64,000 bases of DNA from positions 10,655 to 74,654 of the forward strand of contig JBBILC010000005.1 in assembly GCA_037445115.1 (NCBI GenBank), read 5' to 3'. The position numbers and the translations under genes are program-made. Of the stretch, positions 26,657-35,822 are shown piece after piece. Every line of letters begins with the position of its first letter. Position 1 is the stretch's first letter. Source of the DNA: Trichothermofontia sp037445115. Its GTDB lineage: Bacteria; Cyanobacteriota; Cyanobacteriia; B231. Below the pieces are notes generated by a model. That model made no database searches and was not told the DNA's origin. It worked only from the letters and a program-made list of their open reading frames with translations.

Positions 26657-27556
26657 TTAATACATGGTTTCCAGGCGCGATCGCCCTAGGGCAAGCCGCA
26701 CAACCGATAGGGACACAATCAGGAGAAACAGCACTAGCCCGATCGTGCAGGCATAGCTTAATTCCGCATTGCGAAACGCCTGTTCATAAACATAGTAAAC
26801 GATCGTTTTTGTACTATTGCGCGGTCCCCCCTGGGTCATCACATACACCTCTTCAAAGACCTTGGTTGCCGAGATCGCTGAGATCACCGCCACCAGAAAA
26901 AGATAGGGGCGCATCAGGGGAATCGTAATGTCCCAGTGCTGGCGTATCCCCGCCGAACCGTCGATCGCCGCTGCTTCATACAAATCCATTGGAATCGTCT
27001 GCAATCCCGCCAGGTAAATCACCATGTAATAGCCCAACCCCTTCCAGACCGTCACCGCCATAACACTGAAGAGGGCGATACGAGGACTCGTTAACCAGGG
27101 AATCCCCGTTTCAGACAGGTGCAGCCAGCGTAGCCACTGGTTCAGCAAGCCATTTTCCGCATAGAGCCACTGCCATGCAATCCCAGCCACCACCATTGAA
27201 ATCACCACAGGCACATAGTAGGCCGTGCGAAACCAGTGCATTCCCCGTAGCTTTTGGTTCACCAAAATCGCCAACCCCAAGGGCAAGACCACCAACACCG
27301 GCACCACACAGATCAGGTACAGCAGCGTGTTGCGCAGGGTTTGCCAAAAGACAGGGTCACGCCCAAGCCGCTCAAAGTTGGCCAACCCCACCCAGGCCGG
27401 TGCCTGGCTGAGATCATAGGTATAGCGGGTGAAGCTGAGGTAGAAAGCCTGCAACGCCGGGAAGAAGACCGTGAGCGACAGCAAGGTCAGGGCGGGCAGT
27501 AAAAAGAGGTAAGGGGTGAGTTTAGACCGCAGATCGGACCACATATTGAACCACAT
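26657..27556 (-). CDS. sugar ABC transporter permease (MalF/UgpA type)
   Basis: 299 residues, six membrane spans. The signature EAA loop that contacts the ATPase is clear: MDLYEAAAIDGSAG. The N-terminus TPYLFLLPALTLLSLTVFFP is typical of binding-protein-dependent carbohydrate permeases. Such importers need a second permease, an ATPase and a binding protein; none lies in the window, so this gene is an orphan component. Two in-frame ATGs exist (27556 and 27544); the first has AGG at the right distance. Divergent from psbY. Confidence 0.9.
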   Translation of the reverse strand: MWFNMWSDLRSKLTPYLFLLPALTLLSLTVFFPALQAFYLSFTRYTYDLSQAPAWVGLANFERLGRDPVFWQTLRNTLLYLICVVPVLVVLPLGLAILVNQKLRGMHWFRTAYYVPVVISMVVAGIAWQWLYAENGLLNQWLRWLHLSETGIPWLTSPRIALFSVMAVTVWKGLGYYMVIYLAGLQTIPMDLYEAAAIDGSAGIRQHWDITIPLMRPYLFLVAVISAISATKVFEEVYVMTQGGPRNSTKTIVYYVYEQAFRNAELSYACTIGLVLFLLIVSLSVVRLALGRSRLETMY

Positions 27557-27636
27557 ACTTTACCTGGAAAATCAAATGAGGTTATGCTAAAAATGAGAAT
27601 TATTGATAAATCTTAGGGAAACGGGAGAAATAAGCT

Positions 27637-27756
27637 ATGGACTGGCGACTTTTGATTGTGCTGTTGCCCTTGCTGCTGGCGGGTGGCTGGGCCTTCTACA
27701 ATGTTGGCAAGCTGGCGATCGCCCAAGCTCAGGAATTTCTGAACAAGTCAGCCTAG
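27637..27756 (+). CDS. psbY: photosystem II protein PsbY
   Basis: A 39-residue single-span membrane protein at the edge of photosystem II near cytochrome b559. It reads MDWRLLIVLLPLLLAGGWAF, then a charged tail ending QEFLNKSA. The DWR start and the Trp after the span fit PsbY. Found by direct translation because it is too small for usual gene calling. GGGAG lies upstream of the ATG. Followed by a hairpin terminator at 27906. Confidence 0.9.
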   Translation: MDWRLLIVLLPLLLAGGWAFYNVGKLAIAQAQEFLNKSA

Positions 27757-27905
27757 GATTGCCTGAAGGTTAAGGGGGAGACCTGCTCAACCCCCAGCAG
27801 GTATGTATGGGTTTCTGCTCACGGACAATCTGTCTGATGGCAGACAACCTGATGCCACTAATCGCACGGATCGCAGACAAGGATACTACGAGATAGCGTA
27901 TAGTC

Positions 27906-27937
27906 ATGAGACACTTCGATCGGGGTGTCTCATTTTA
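27906..27937 (+). terminator. terminator downstream of psbY
   Basis: ATGAGACAC pairs with GTGTCTCAT across a ten-base loop and is followed by TTTT. About 150 bases after the psbY stop. Confidence 0.7.
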
Positions 27938-28137
27938 ATGGCAGTGGATGGCTAAATTCGTCACAAAACTTGATTTCAGATTAATCCGCGTGTGTGCCTA
28001 AACGCCCCGACCACTCTCCATCCGACAGGGGGTGGTAGTGTCAGTGACTGGGTTAGGTCTCGCCAACTCGACCCCCACCGCCAATCCCTCCAGGGCTGGC
28101 AGACCCCTAGGACAGCCAAATACCCAGGCTCATTGTT

Positions 28138-28239
28138 GCGGTTATAGCCATCATTCAGGTTAGGACAAGGGGCTTAAGCCCCTTGTTGATCACAGCCGTT
28201 GAAATGTCCTAATGAGTGTGACTACCGCTATAAAACCGC
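28138..28239. mobile_element. 102-bp MITE-like element with internal palindrome
   Basis: The ends are imperfect inverted repeats: GCGGTTATAGCC...TTAGGACA on the left (28138-28167) and TGTCCTAATGAG...ATAAAACCGC on the right (28205-28239). Between them lies the perfect 20-bp palindrome CAAGGGGCTTAAGCCCCTTG (28166-28185). No coding capacity. This is the layout of a miniature inverted-repeat element moved by a transposase elsewhere. Its right end runs into the open frame of the ROK kinase gene. Confidence 0.6.
28166..28185. repeat. 20-bp perfect palindrome, copy 1
   Basis: CAAGGGGCTTAAGCCCCTTG, self-complementary over its full length. The identical sequence is found again at 57585-57604. Confidence 0.9.
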
Positions 28240-28288
28240 GATCCCCTTTTCAAACTTTTTCAAATCTCTCCTAACGAGTGCAACGCTA

Positions 28289-29245
28289 GTGAACACCCCG
28301 GTAACGAGTGCCCCGGTAACAAGCGCCCCGGTAGCAGGTCCAACAGTAACAGGTCCGACGGTCATTGGGATGGATCTCGGTGGTTCGGCCATCAAACTGG
28401 GACAGTTTCTTGCAGATGGAACGTGTTTGCAAACCCGCCAGGTCTCCACCCCCAAACCCGCCACTCCCGCAGCCGTCCTAGCCGCAATGGTGGAAGCGAT
28501 CGCCCAGCTAGACCCTAACCACACCAGTCAGGCGATCGGGGTTGGCACGCCCGGACCTACCGATGGGGCAGGGCGGATTGCCCGGGTTGCGATCAACCTG
28601 GATGGCTGGCAGGATGTTCCCCTGGCTGACGAGCTAGAGGCCCAAACGGGAATCCCGGCGATTCTGGCCAATGATGCCAATTGTGCCGGACTAGGCGAAG
28701 CCTGGTTAGGGGCAGGGCGTGGTTTTCGAGACTTGATTTTGCTGACCCTGGGAACAGGCGTAGGGGGGGCTGTGATCTTAAACGGTCAACTTTTTGTTGG
28801 CCATCAAGGGGCGGCGGGTGAGTTGGGGTTAATTACCCTGCGTCCCGATGGCCCTGCTTGTAATAGTGGTAACCAGGGATCACTGGAGCAGTATCTGTCG
28901 ATCGCGGCGTTACAACAACGGGCCAACTGCGACCCGGCGGAACTGGGTGCCCGTGCCCAAGCGGGCGATCCGATCGCCATTGGAATTTGGCAGGAATATG
29001 GGCGCGATCTGGGTATTGGCCTTAGCAGTTTGATCTACGTGCTTACCCCCCAGGCGATCGTCATTGGTGGCGGCATTAGCGCCAGTGCGCCCTTTTTCTT
29101 GCCCTCGGCGTGGGCCGAAATTGAACGGCGGGTCTTACCCACTTCCCGCGAGGGCCTGCAACTCCTACCCGCCCAGTTGGGTAATCAGGCGGGCATGGTG
29201 GGGGCCGCTAAACTGGCTTGGGAGACGCTCCAACCCCCGCGATAA
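28289..29245 (+). CDS. ROK family glucokinase-like sugar kinase
   Basis: 318 residues from the chosen start. ATP site: IGMDLGGSAIKLGQF and TLGTGVGGAVILNG. Catalytic Asp in ILANDANCAGLGEAW. The zinc/ROK motif is GHQGAAGELG with CNSGNQGSLE, where two of the three usual Cys (CxCGxxGCxE) are Ser. It would phosphorylate glucose with ATP. The frame is open back to 28199, but that part is the end of the MITE-like element, so I start at GTG 28289. Between 28289 and 28369 a TPVTSAPVTSAPVAGPTVTG repeat makes an odd leader before the first strand. Confidence 0.88.
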   Translation: MNTPVTSAPVTSAPVAGPTVTGPTVIGMDLGGSAIKLGQFLADGTCLQTRQVSTPKPATPAAVLAAMVEAIAQLDPNHTSQAIGVGTPGPTDGAGRIARVAINLDGWQDVPLADELEAQTGIPAILANDANCAGLGEAWLGAGRGFRDLILLTLGTGVGGAVILNGQLFVGHQGAAGELGLITLRPDGPACNSGNQGSLEQYLSIAALQQRANCDPAELGARAQAGDPIAIGIWQEYGRDLGIGLSSLIYVLTPQAIVIGGGISASAPFFLPSAWAEIERRVLPTSREGLQLLPAQLGNQAGMVGAAKLAWETLQPPR

Positions 29246-29274
29246 GGACTGGCAAGGGCTTACTGGGAGACGGC

Positions 29275-29856
29275 TTACTGGGAGACCGGATTGCGATGCT
29301 CTACCTGCCGGACTGTGCGCTGCCAACCCTCGCGATCGAAGTTAACGCTGGTGATATCGACCCCATCAAAATTGGCATCCTGCCACTGGGAGCCATAGAA
29401 ATTCACCCCCCACAGCTTAGCGGTGCGGAAATCAGCCCCCTCCAGGTTCGCCCCGCGAAAGTTGGCAGAGGTCACCTTAGCCCCCCGGAAGTCGGTGCCC
29501 ATCAGGCGGGCACGCACCAAATCAGTTCCCCAAAGGGTGGTGTTGCGTAGATTGGCCTGCCGCAAATCGGTGCTATAGAGTTCGGCTTCGCTGAGATCGG
29601 CCCCTTGCAGGTTGGCCTGCCGCAGATCCGCGCCCCACAGGTCCGCCTTCTGAAGATTAGCCCCTTGCAAGTTGGCTCCTTGCAAATTTTTGCCGTAAAG
29701 GTTCACCCCGCTCAGGTTACAGCCAGGGCAATGCCCGGTACGCAACAGGCGATTCACATCAGTTTGTTCCGCCGCCTGGGTGGGGAAAAGGGTTGTTAGA
29801 ACTATCCCTAGGGCGATCGCCATGCCGCCGCCCACGCCTTCCTTTCTCGCCATCAT
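29275..29856 (-). CDS. pentapeptide repeat protein with signal peptide
   Basis: 193 residues. An N-terminal hydrophobic stretch (GGGMAIALGIVLTTLFPTQA) followed by AEQ looks like a signal peptide, so the protein probably enters the thylakoid lumen or periplasm. From about 50 to 170 it has about 25 pentapeptides of the A(N/D)LxX type (GANLQGANLQKADLWGADLR), which fold into a right-handed square beta helix. An RTGHCPGCNLSG segment with a CxxC pair marks the start of the helix. Role unknown; cyanobacteria have many such proteins. Convergent with the ROK gene. Confidence 0.9.
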   Translation of the reverse strand: MMARKEGVGGGMAIALGIVLTTLFPTQAAEQTDVNRLLRTGHCPGCNLSGVNLYGKNLQGANLQGANLQKADLWGADLRQANLQGADLSEAELYSTDLRQANLRNTTLWGTDLVRARLMGTDFRGAKVTSANFRGANLEGADFRTAKLWGVNFYGSQWQDANFDGVDITSVNFDREGWQRTVRQVEHRNPVSQ

Positions 29857-30174
29857 GGTTGTATGGGATTGTATGGGTTGAATTTTCGCCCCAATATTAA
29901 CTGCGATCGCTGATTTGTGGGGATGGAGGCCGTTACCGGGAGCAGCTAGGGGGGGGTATCACAGCTTAGGGACGCAGGGCGTTGCTGGGAACTTTGGCTT
30001 CTGGCGGCTTGTCGCACCGGAATTCTAAAAATTTTTGTTTGATTCCTGAGTCTTATCGGAAACATTCCTTACAGTTGCCGCATCCCGTCAGGCCCAACGC
30101 CGAATGCTCAAGAACTGCGGAATGGCCAACACCGACGGGAGGATCAACACCCCCTGTTGGAAAGAATTGCCATC
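29857..30174. other. intergenic region before the amine oxidase gene
   Basis: A short frame (29982-30182) has no family resemblance and overlaps the next gene. No hairpin or repeat is evident apart from a GC-rich start; it probably holds the promoters of both flanking genes. Confidence 0.4.
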
Positions 30175-32328
30175 ATGTTTGAGATAACAGACCTGTTTCA
30201 GGAAGGCTATTACCTAGCGCTCTATCCTGATGTGGCGCAAGCTGTAAGTGAAGGTATTTTCTCTAGCGGCTTAGACCACTTTCTGCGGCATGGCCTACGA
30301 GAAGGACGCGATCCCAGTGCGCTTTATGATGTCGCCGATATTGAAGCAGCCTTAGCCGAAAATCCTCGCCTGTTCGATCCCGTCGATCATACGCCGTTTG
30401 CTGCTATTGACCCCATTACCGGCACAAGCATTGGCCATCCTCTGGACCCCCTAAGTGCAGCGGAAATTAGCCAGGTCGTTGAGATTATCCAGCAAAATCG
30501 TGATCTGACCGATGCCGCCCGGTTTTCCTATATCACCCTGCAAGAACCGCCCAAGGCAGAAGTTCTAGCCTTTACCCCCGGTCATGACTTTAGCCGGAAG
30601 GCATTCACTACGGTTTATGAAATTGAACAAAATCGTATTTTTGAGGCCGTTGTTGACCTGAATACCCAAGCGATCGCATCTTGGCAGGAAGTCTCCGGTG
30701 GCCAACCCCCGCTCTTATGGGAAGACTTTGAAACCGTTGATGAAATTGTGCGCAATGACCCCCGTTGGCAAGCAGCTATGCGGCGGCGCGGCATTGAGAA
30801 TCTGGAGGATGTGATTATTGATGGCTGGGCACCGGGCCTGATGACGGAAGCGGAAAAAGCTGGGGGGGCAAGGCTAATTCGGGGGTTATCCTACCTGGCT
30901 GGCGATGATACCAATTTCTATGGACGACCGATCGAAGGCATTATTGTGACAGTCGATCTTAACAGTCGGACCGTCGATAATGTGCTAGATACGGGTGTCA
31001 TTAATCCAATCAGTGATGAGTATTTTGGCTACGACACGGATGCGATCGCCCCACGTCCAGAGCCAGCACCTTTACAAGTTCTACAGCCAGAAGGGGCCGA
31101 TTTCACGATTCAAGGTAATGAGGTAAGCTGGCAAAATTGGCGTTTCCGGTTCTCTCTGGAACCCCGTGAAGGGTTGGTTCTCCATCAGGTGAGCTATCAA
31201 GATAGTGAGGAAGAGCGTCCCATTCTCTATCGAGCTGGTCTGTCGGAAATGGTGGTGCCCTACGCCGATCCAGACCCCACCTGGTCTTTCCGTAATGCCT
31301 TTGATTTCGGGGAATATGGCCTAGGCCGCTTGGCCAACACGATGGCGTTGGGCCGTGAGGTGCCCGAACATGGGGTACTCCTTGATACGGTCTTTGCCGA
31401 TGATTTTGGGGAACCCTATGTGGCCCCCAGCACCGTGGGGATCTATGAGCGGGATGGCGGTTTGCTCTGGGGGCACTACGATTATCTAGCCGATAGGCTG
31501 GATGGGCGTCGGGGCCGAGAACTCGTGGTAACAACGTTGCTGACGGTGGGCAACTATGACTATGGTTTCAATTGGATCTTTGGGCAAGATGGCTCCCTGA
31601 AGGCTGAGGTCATGTTGACGGGCATTCTGCTCATCAAAGGCACAACAGCGACGGATGTGGCTTCGATGAGTGAGCGCGATCGCTATGCCACCTTAGTGGC
31701 CAGTAATCTTGCAGCCGTGAATCACCAGCATTTCTTTAACTTCCGCCTTGATTTTGATGTCGATGGCACGGCCAATTCCGTCGAAGAAGTGAATGTACTC
31801 CCTGCCCCCGCCGGACCAGGTAATCCGCGATCGAATGCCTTCTTTGCCGAGGAAACGCTGTTGACGACGGAACAGGAAGCCATTCGCCGCTTAAATTGGA
31901 AAAAACACCGCCATTGGGAGGTGCTCAGTCACGATCGTACCAATGCGTTAGGCAGCCACACAGCCTTTGCCCTGGAACCGGAGGGGAATGCCATGCCCTT
32001 TGCCCTACCGGATGCGGAGATTCGTCAACAGGCGGTCTTTACCGAGAATCAACTGTGGGTCACGCGCTTTAATCCGCTAGAACAGTATGCTGCGGGCAAT
32101 TATCCCAACCAGGGGTTGCCCGGTGAGGGACTACCCCAATGGGTTGCGGATAACCAGGCAATTGTTGGGGAGGATATTGTGCTGTGGTACACAATGGGGG
32201 TCTCGCACATTCCCCGCCCAGAGGATTGGCCGATCATGCCCGTGGAACGGGCCAGTTTTAGAATCATTCCGAGTGGATTCTTTGACCGCAATCCCGCCCT
32301 AGATGTGCCACCAACCGCCGTTTCCTAG
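30175..32328 (+). CDS. copper-containing primary amine oxidase with N-terminal cyanobacterial extension
   Basis: 717 residues. From about 90 on it is a copper/topaquinone amine oxidase that turns primary amines into aldehydes, ammonia and hydrogen peroxide. Key residues are present with family spacing: base Asp377 (AFDFGEYGLG), the Tyr461 that becomes topaquinone (VGNYDYGF), copper ligands His517, His519 (NHQHFFNF) and His678 (GVSHIPRPEDWP). Residues 1-60 form a separate module, GYYLALYPDVAQAVSEG then FLRHGLREGRDPSALYD, of the type repeated in cyanobacterial hemolysin-like and calcium-binding surface proteins. No signal peptide is seen. ATG 30175 is chosen over the upstream TTG. Followed by a strong terminator. 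Confidence 0.9.
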   Translation: MFEITDLFQEGYYLALYPDVAQAVSEGIFSSGLDHFLRHGLREGRDPSALYDVADIEAALAENPRLFDPVDHTPFAAIDPITGTSIGHPLDPLSAAEISQVVEIIQQNRDLTDAARFSYITLQEPPKAEVLAFTPGHDFSRKAFTTVYEIEQNRIFEAVVDLNTQAIASWQEVSGGQPPLLWEDFETVDEIVRNDPRWQAAMRRRGIENLEDVIIDGWAPGLMTEAEKAGGARLIRGLSYLAGDDTNFYGRPIEGIIVTVDLNSRTVDNVLDTGVINPISDEYFGYDTDAIAPRPEPAPLQVLQPEGADFTIQGNEVSWQNWRFRFSLEPREGLVLHQVSYQDSEEERPILYRAGLSEMVVPYADPDPTWSFRNAFDFGEYGLGRLANTMALGREVPEHGVLLDTVFADDFGEPYVAPSTVGIYERDGGLLWGHYDYLADRLDGRRGRELVVTTLLTVGNYDYGFNWIFGQDGSLKAEVMLTGILLIKGTTATDVASMSERDRYATLVASNLAAVNHQHFFNFRLDFDVDGTANSVEEVNVLPAPAGPGNPRSNAFFAEETLLTTEQEAIRRLNWKKHRHWEVLSHDRTNALGSHTAFALEPEGNAMPFALPDAEIRQQAVFTENQLWVTRFNPLEQYAAGNYPNQGLPGEGLPQWVADNQAIVGEDIVLWYTMGVSHIPRPEDWPIMPVERASFRIIPSGFFDRNPALDVPPTAVS

Positions 32329-32371
32329 GTGAGCAAGCAATAGGGGTTACTGAAAATCTAGATCGGGTGCA

Positions 32372-32395
32372 CCGTCCTTCTAGGACGGCTTTTTT
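32372..32395 (+). terminator. rho-independent terminator after the amine oxidase gene
   Basis: CCGTCCT, loop TCT, AGGACGG and CTTTTTT. A classical intrinsic terminator, 44 bases after the stop codon. Confidence 0.9.
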
Positions 32396-32477
32396 ATATT
32401 TGGATGGTATTGATCGGAGTCAAGCGAGCGGGCTGGGTGTGGGGCTAAAGGTGTTCTCTCCCGACCGCCAGTAAGTG

Positions 32478-33077
32478 TCAAGAATAGCCCTGCTGACTCG
32501 CCTCCGAATCCTCCCGTTTCGACATCCCTTCATCCTCATGACTGGGGGGTGCCGCCGGCGCGATCGCACGCACAACTACGGGCAAACGGGCACCCTTGAG
32601 ACCCCGCAGGATATGTTCAGGGGTATCTTCCAAAAGTATAAAGAGAGGATAAATAGCGTCAGCACCCTCGCTAAAAATATGGCGATAGCGGAGGGGCATA
32701 ATCCATTCGTAAGGATAACTGAGCCAAACCTGGGTTTGCCGCCAGCGACCGAGTAAATCTGAAAAGTTTTCACCAGGACGATGGATAAACAGGAAAATTT
32801 CAACCCCAGTTTTGACCTTCCAGTCGGGGTCACACAGGACAATACCGATATCACAGGGTAGGCGTACGGCTTGCCGGACAGGTGAAGTAGTTTCCCCGCT
32901 GGCCTGGGGTAATTGGGCCTTCACAAGGGGTAAAGGAATGGGAATCAAGCTTTCCATCGGTCGCCGTAGACTGGGGAGCATCTCCAAATAGGGACGATAC
33001 TCCCGCAGCAACGCAATGACAGGCGATCGGTTGCTGTACTCAGCCAGTAACTCTTCGTAGGGGGGCACGATCGGCAT
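32478..33077 (-). CDS. hypothetical protein at the end of the pilus operon
   Basis: 199 residues, soluble. MPIVPPYEELLAEYSNRSPV is the likely start (ATG 33077), which avoids overlapping pilC; the frame runs back to 33131. The middle reads VRLPCDIGIVLCDPDWKVKT and FLFIHRPGENFSDLLGRWRQ, with mixed strand/helix pattern. The last 25 residues are acidic and probably disordered. I do not recognise the family. Its position 38 bases after the pilC stop on the same strand suggests co-transcription with pilB-pilT-pilC. Confidence 0.7.
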   Translation of the reverse strand: MPIVPPYEELLAEYSNRSPVIALLREYRPYLEMLPSLRRPMESLIPIPLPLVKAQLPQASGETTSPVRQAVRLPCDIGIVLCDPDWKVKTGVEIFLFIHRPGENFSDLLGRWRQTQVWLSYPYEWIMPLRYRHIFSEGADAIYPLFILLEDTPEHILRGLKGARLPVVVRAIAPAAPPSHEDEGMSKREDSEASQQGYS

Positions 33078-33114
33078 AACATTTGAGCGAGCAACAGCAG
33101 CGCCAGATGGGGCA

Positions 33115-34329
33115 TTAACCCAGGGTTTCAAACACCTTGAACATGGGCAAATACATCGACAGCAAAATCGAGGCTACCATCCCCCCCACAAAGACGATCA
33201 TGACGGGTTCCAGAATACTGGTCATTGCTTTGACGGCCTCTTCCACTTCATTTTCGTAGAAGTCTGCCACCTTCATTAACATGGCATCAATTTCCCCAGT
33301 TTCTTCGCCAATGCTAATCATCTGAATGGCCATCATCGGAAAGACCTGCTCCCGCTGGAGGGCGATGCTAATCATCCCCCCGGTTTGGATTTCCTTGCGG
33401 GCTTCTTCGATCGCATTGGCAATCACCTGATTGCCAGAGGTATCCCGTACAATTTCCAACGAGGTCATGATCGGTACCCCGGAGCGGGTAAGCGCCCCAA
33501 AGGTTCGGCAGAAGCGGGCCGTTGCCGTTTTCTGAATCAGATCGCCAAATAACGGTAGCTTGAGGGACAGGCGATCGATCGTTTCCTTCCCAACGCGGGT
33601 TTTATAGTACTGCTTGAAGGCATACCCCAAAATGATCAAGAACACAACCATCCCACCCGAATATTGGGGCGTACGCAGGAATTTACTAATCCCCAACATG
33701 ATCTGGGTGAATATGGGCAATTCAACCCCCAGTTCCGCAAAAATCCCCGCAAAAGTGGGCAGGATGAAAATCGTCATCCCCAGGAAAACGCCGATGGCAA
33801 TCATCGCCACCACCACCGGATAGGTCATGGCCGATTTAATCTGGTTTTGCAGGCGGGCCGTATCTTCCAACAACTTAGCTAGACGGCTGAGCACCTCATC
33901 CAATACCCCCCCAATCTCACCCGCCTGCACCATGCTGACGTAGAGATTGTCGAAACAATTGGGATGCCGCCGCATAGATTCAGATAGGGTTGCCCCTTGT
34001 TGAACCGTTTCGCTGATATCTTCCAGGGCCGTCTTCAACTTAGGGTTCGTACACTGATCCGATAACACCCCCAAACTACGCACCATCGCCACGCCCGCAT
34101 TCACCATCACGGCAAACTGGCGGGAAAAGATCGCCTTGTCCTTGACCGTGACACTGGTCAGTATATTGGACAGGTCAAAGTTGACTAGCCCTTTAGACTC
34201 TTCAATGTCCTGGACAAAGAAGCCTTTGTCCCGTAGCTGGGTACGGGCATCCGCTAGGGAGTCGGCCACAACCCGCTGTTGTCTAGTATTCCCCTGTGCA
34301 TCGCGAGCACGCGCAAGATAGGTAGGCAT
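33115..34329 (-). CDS. pilC: type IV pilus inner membrane platform protein PilC
   Basis: 404 residues, the GspF-type platform on which the pilus assembles. Two homologous GspF domains (about 70-195 and 275-395), each starting with a helical bundle (FSRQFAVMVNAGVAMVRSLG and FCRTFGALTRSGVPIMTSLE) and followed by membrane spans (TYPVVVAMIAIGVFLGMTIF, and the C-terminal VMIVFVGGMVASILLSMYLP). Normal length. Third of the operon, 154 bases after pilT. Confidence 0.95.
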   Translation of the reverse strand: MPTYLARARDAQGNTRQQRVVADSLADARTQLRDKGFFVQDIEESKGLVNFDLSNILTSVTVKDKAIFSRQFAVMVNAGVAMVRSLGVLSDQCTNPKLKTALEDISETVQQGATLSESMRRHPNCFDNLYVSMVQAGEIGGVLDEVLSRLAKLLEDTARLQNQIKSAMTYPVVVAMIAIGVFLGMTIFILPTFAGIFAELGVELPIFTQIMLGISKFLRTPQYSGGMVVFLIILGYAFKQYYKTRVGKETIDRLSLKLPLFGDLIQKTATARFCRTFGALTRSGVPIMTSLEIVRDTSGNQVIANAIEEARKEIQTGGMISIALQREQVFPMMAIQMISIGEETGEIDAMLMKVADFYENEVEEAVKAMTSILEPVMIVFVGGMVASILLSMYLPMFKVFETLG

Positions 34330-34483
34330 TTCACATCCGCATCCGCAAGGATTTAACGCATCGTCCCACTACTCAGATGATTCTGGTCCAGATTCCTGGC
34401 CCAGGTCATTGGGTTGGCCCAGCTTAACAAGTTCATCGCCTCCCTGCCAGCAGTTGGGCCACTTCTACCCGCAGGGAACGCCC

Positions 34484-35620
34484 TTAACCAGAAACTTGCA
34501 CCACCTTGCCCGCGCCAGGGGGTGGAGCACTGGCTGCTTTCGGTGTCGCCCCGCCAATCAGACGTTGTAATTCGTCGGGTTTGGAGGTTTTGGACATGGC
34601 CGCGTCAAAGCTGATCGTCCCGGCCAAGTACAGATCGGCCAACACCCGCTCCAGGGTTTGCATCCCCAATTTGGCCCCAGTTTGGATCGCAGAGTAGATT
34701 TGGGCCGTTTTTCCTTCCCGAATCAGGTTAGAGATGGCTGGGGTAACCACCAAAATTTCCTGGGCCATGATACGACCGAACTCGCCCGGTTTGGGGTTTT
34801 TGCGCGGGACCAGGGTTTGGCTAAAGACCGCCACCAGGGAGTTGGACAACTGCACCCGCACCTGGGTTTGGCGATCGGCAGGGAATACGTCAATAATCCG
34901 GTCTACGGTTTGGGCTGCCGAACTGGTGTGTAGGGTGCCAAAGACCAAGTGCCCAGTTTCAGCGGCAGTGATCGCCAACGAAATGGTTTCTAGATCCCGC
35001 ATTTCCCCCACCAGAATGATGTCGGGGTCTTCCCGCAGCGCCGCCTTCAGGGCATTGGCAAAGCTCTTGGTGTCTTCGTTAAGTTGCCGCTGGTGGATCA
35101 AGCTCTTGATCGGTTCGTACACAAACTCGATCGGGTCCTCAACGGTCAAAATATGTTCGGCACGGGTGCGGTTGATATAGTCAATCACCGAGGCCAGGGT
35201 GGTACTTTTGCCCGAGCCGGTGGGTCCCGTCACCAGAATCAGCCCACGCGGCTTCTCTGACATTTCCCGCACCACTTCCGGTAATCCCAACTTTTCAAAG
35301 CTGGGGATCTTGGAACTCAGGGCACGCAGACAGGCGGCATAGGTCCCCCGGTCTTTGTAGACGTTCACCCGGAAGCGGGCCAACCCCTTTACCCCATAGG
35401 AACAGTCGAGTTCCCAGTTCTGTTCCAGGTTTTTCCGCTGGGTGTTGTTGAGCATACTGAAAATCAGCCGCTGGCATTCTTCGGAACTGAGGGGTTCGTT
35501 GCCAATGGGCGTTAATTTACCACTCAGCCGGAAGTAGGGCGGCAAGCCTGCTGACAGGTGCAGGTCTGACCCCCCCATCTCTACCAGTTGCTCCATCAGG
35601 TCTTCAATCATTAACTCCAT
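34484..35620 (-). CDS. pilT: pilus retraction ATPase PilT
   Basis: 378 residues. Walker A is VTGPTGSGKSTTLASVIDYI, Walker B EDPDIILVGEMRDLETI, and the PilT-specific C-terminal AISNLIREGKTAQIYSAIQ loop is present, separating it from PilB. It powers pilus retraction for twitching and phototaxis, and DNA uptake. The N-terminus DLMEQLVEMGGSDLHLSAGL is typical. The tail (KAASAPPPGAGKVVQV) is a low-complexity extension. Lies between pilB and pilC. Confidence 0.96.
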   Translation of the reverse strand: MELMIEDLMEQLVEMGGSDLHLSAGLPPYFRLSGKLTPIGNEPLSSEECQRLIFSMLNNTQRKNLEQNWELDCSYGVKGLARFRVNVYKDRGTYAACLRALSSKIPSFEKLGLPEVVREMSEKPRGLILVTGPTGSGKSTTLASVIDYINRTRAEHILTVEDPIEFVYEPIKSLIHQRQLNEDTKSFANALKAALREDPDIILVGEMRDLETISLAITAAETGHLVFGTLHTSSAAQTVDRIIDVFPADRQTQVRVQLSNSLVAVFSQTLVPRKNPKPGEFGRIMAQEILVVTPAISNLIREGKTAQIYSAIQTGAKLGMQTLERVLADLYLAGTISFDAAMSKTSKPDELQRLIGGATPKAASAPPPGAGKVVQVSG

Positions 35621-35822
35621 GCGGCTTGGCTCCTTAAGATCAGCAACGACAAGACAAGATCCGTAACGACGACACGCTTAGGCTTCATGCCAACAATTGT
35701 TAAACCTCAGCTTGTATTTAGCACACGCCTCCAGCCTTCGTGACAGTGGCTACTCCCAGCATACCCAGGGATACTTGCCCACATGACAGGGAATACCCCT
35801 CAATTGGGGGACGGGCGCAGCC

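Noticed and set aside
28199..28288. Upstream start for the ROK kinase
   Set aside because: These codons come from the MITE-like element and do not resemble kinase sequence.
29982..30182. 66-residue frame before the amine oxidase
   Set aside because: Overlaps the oxidase start and lacks protein-like pattern.
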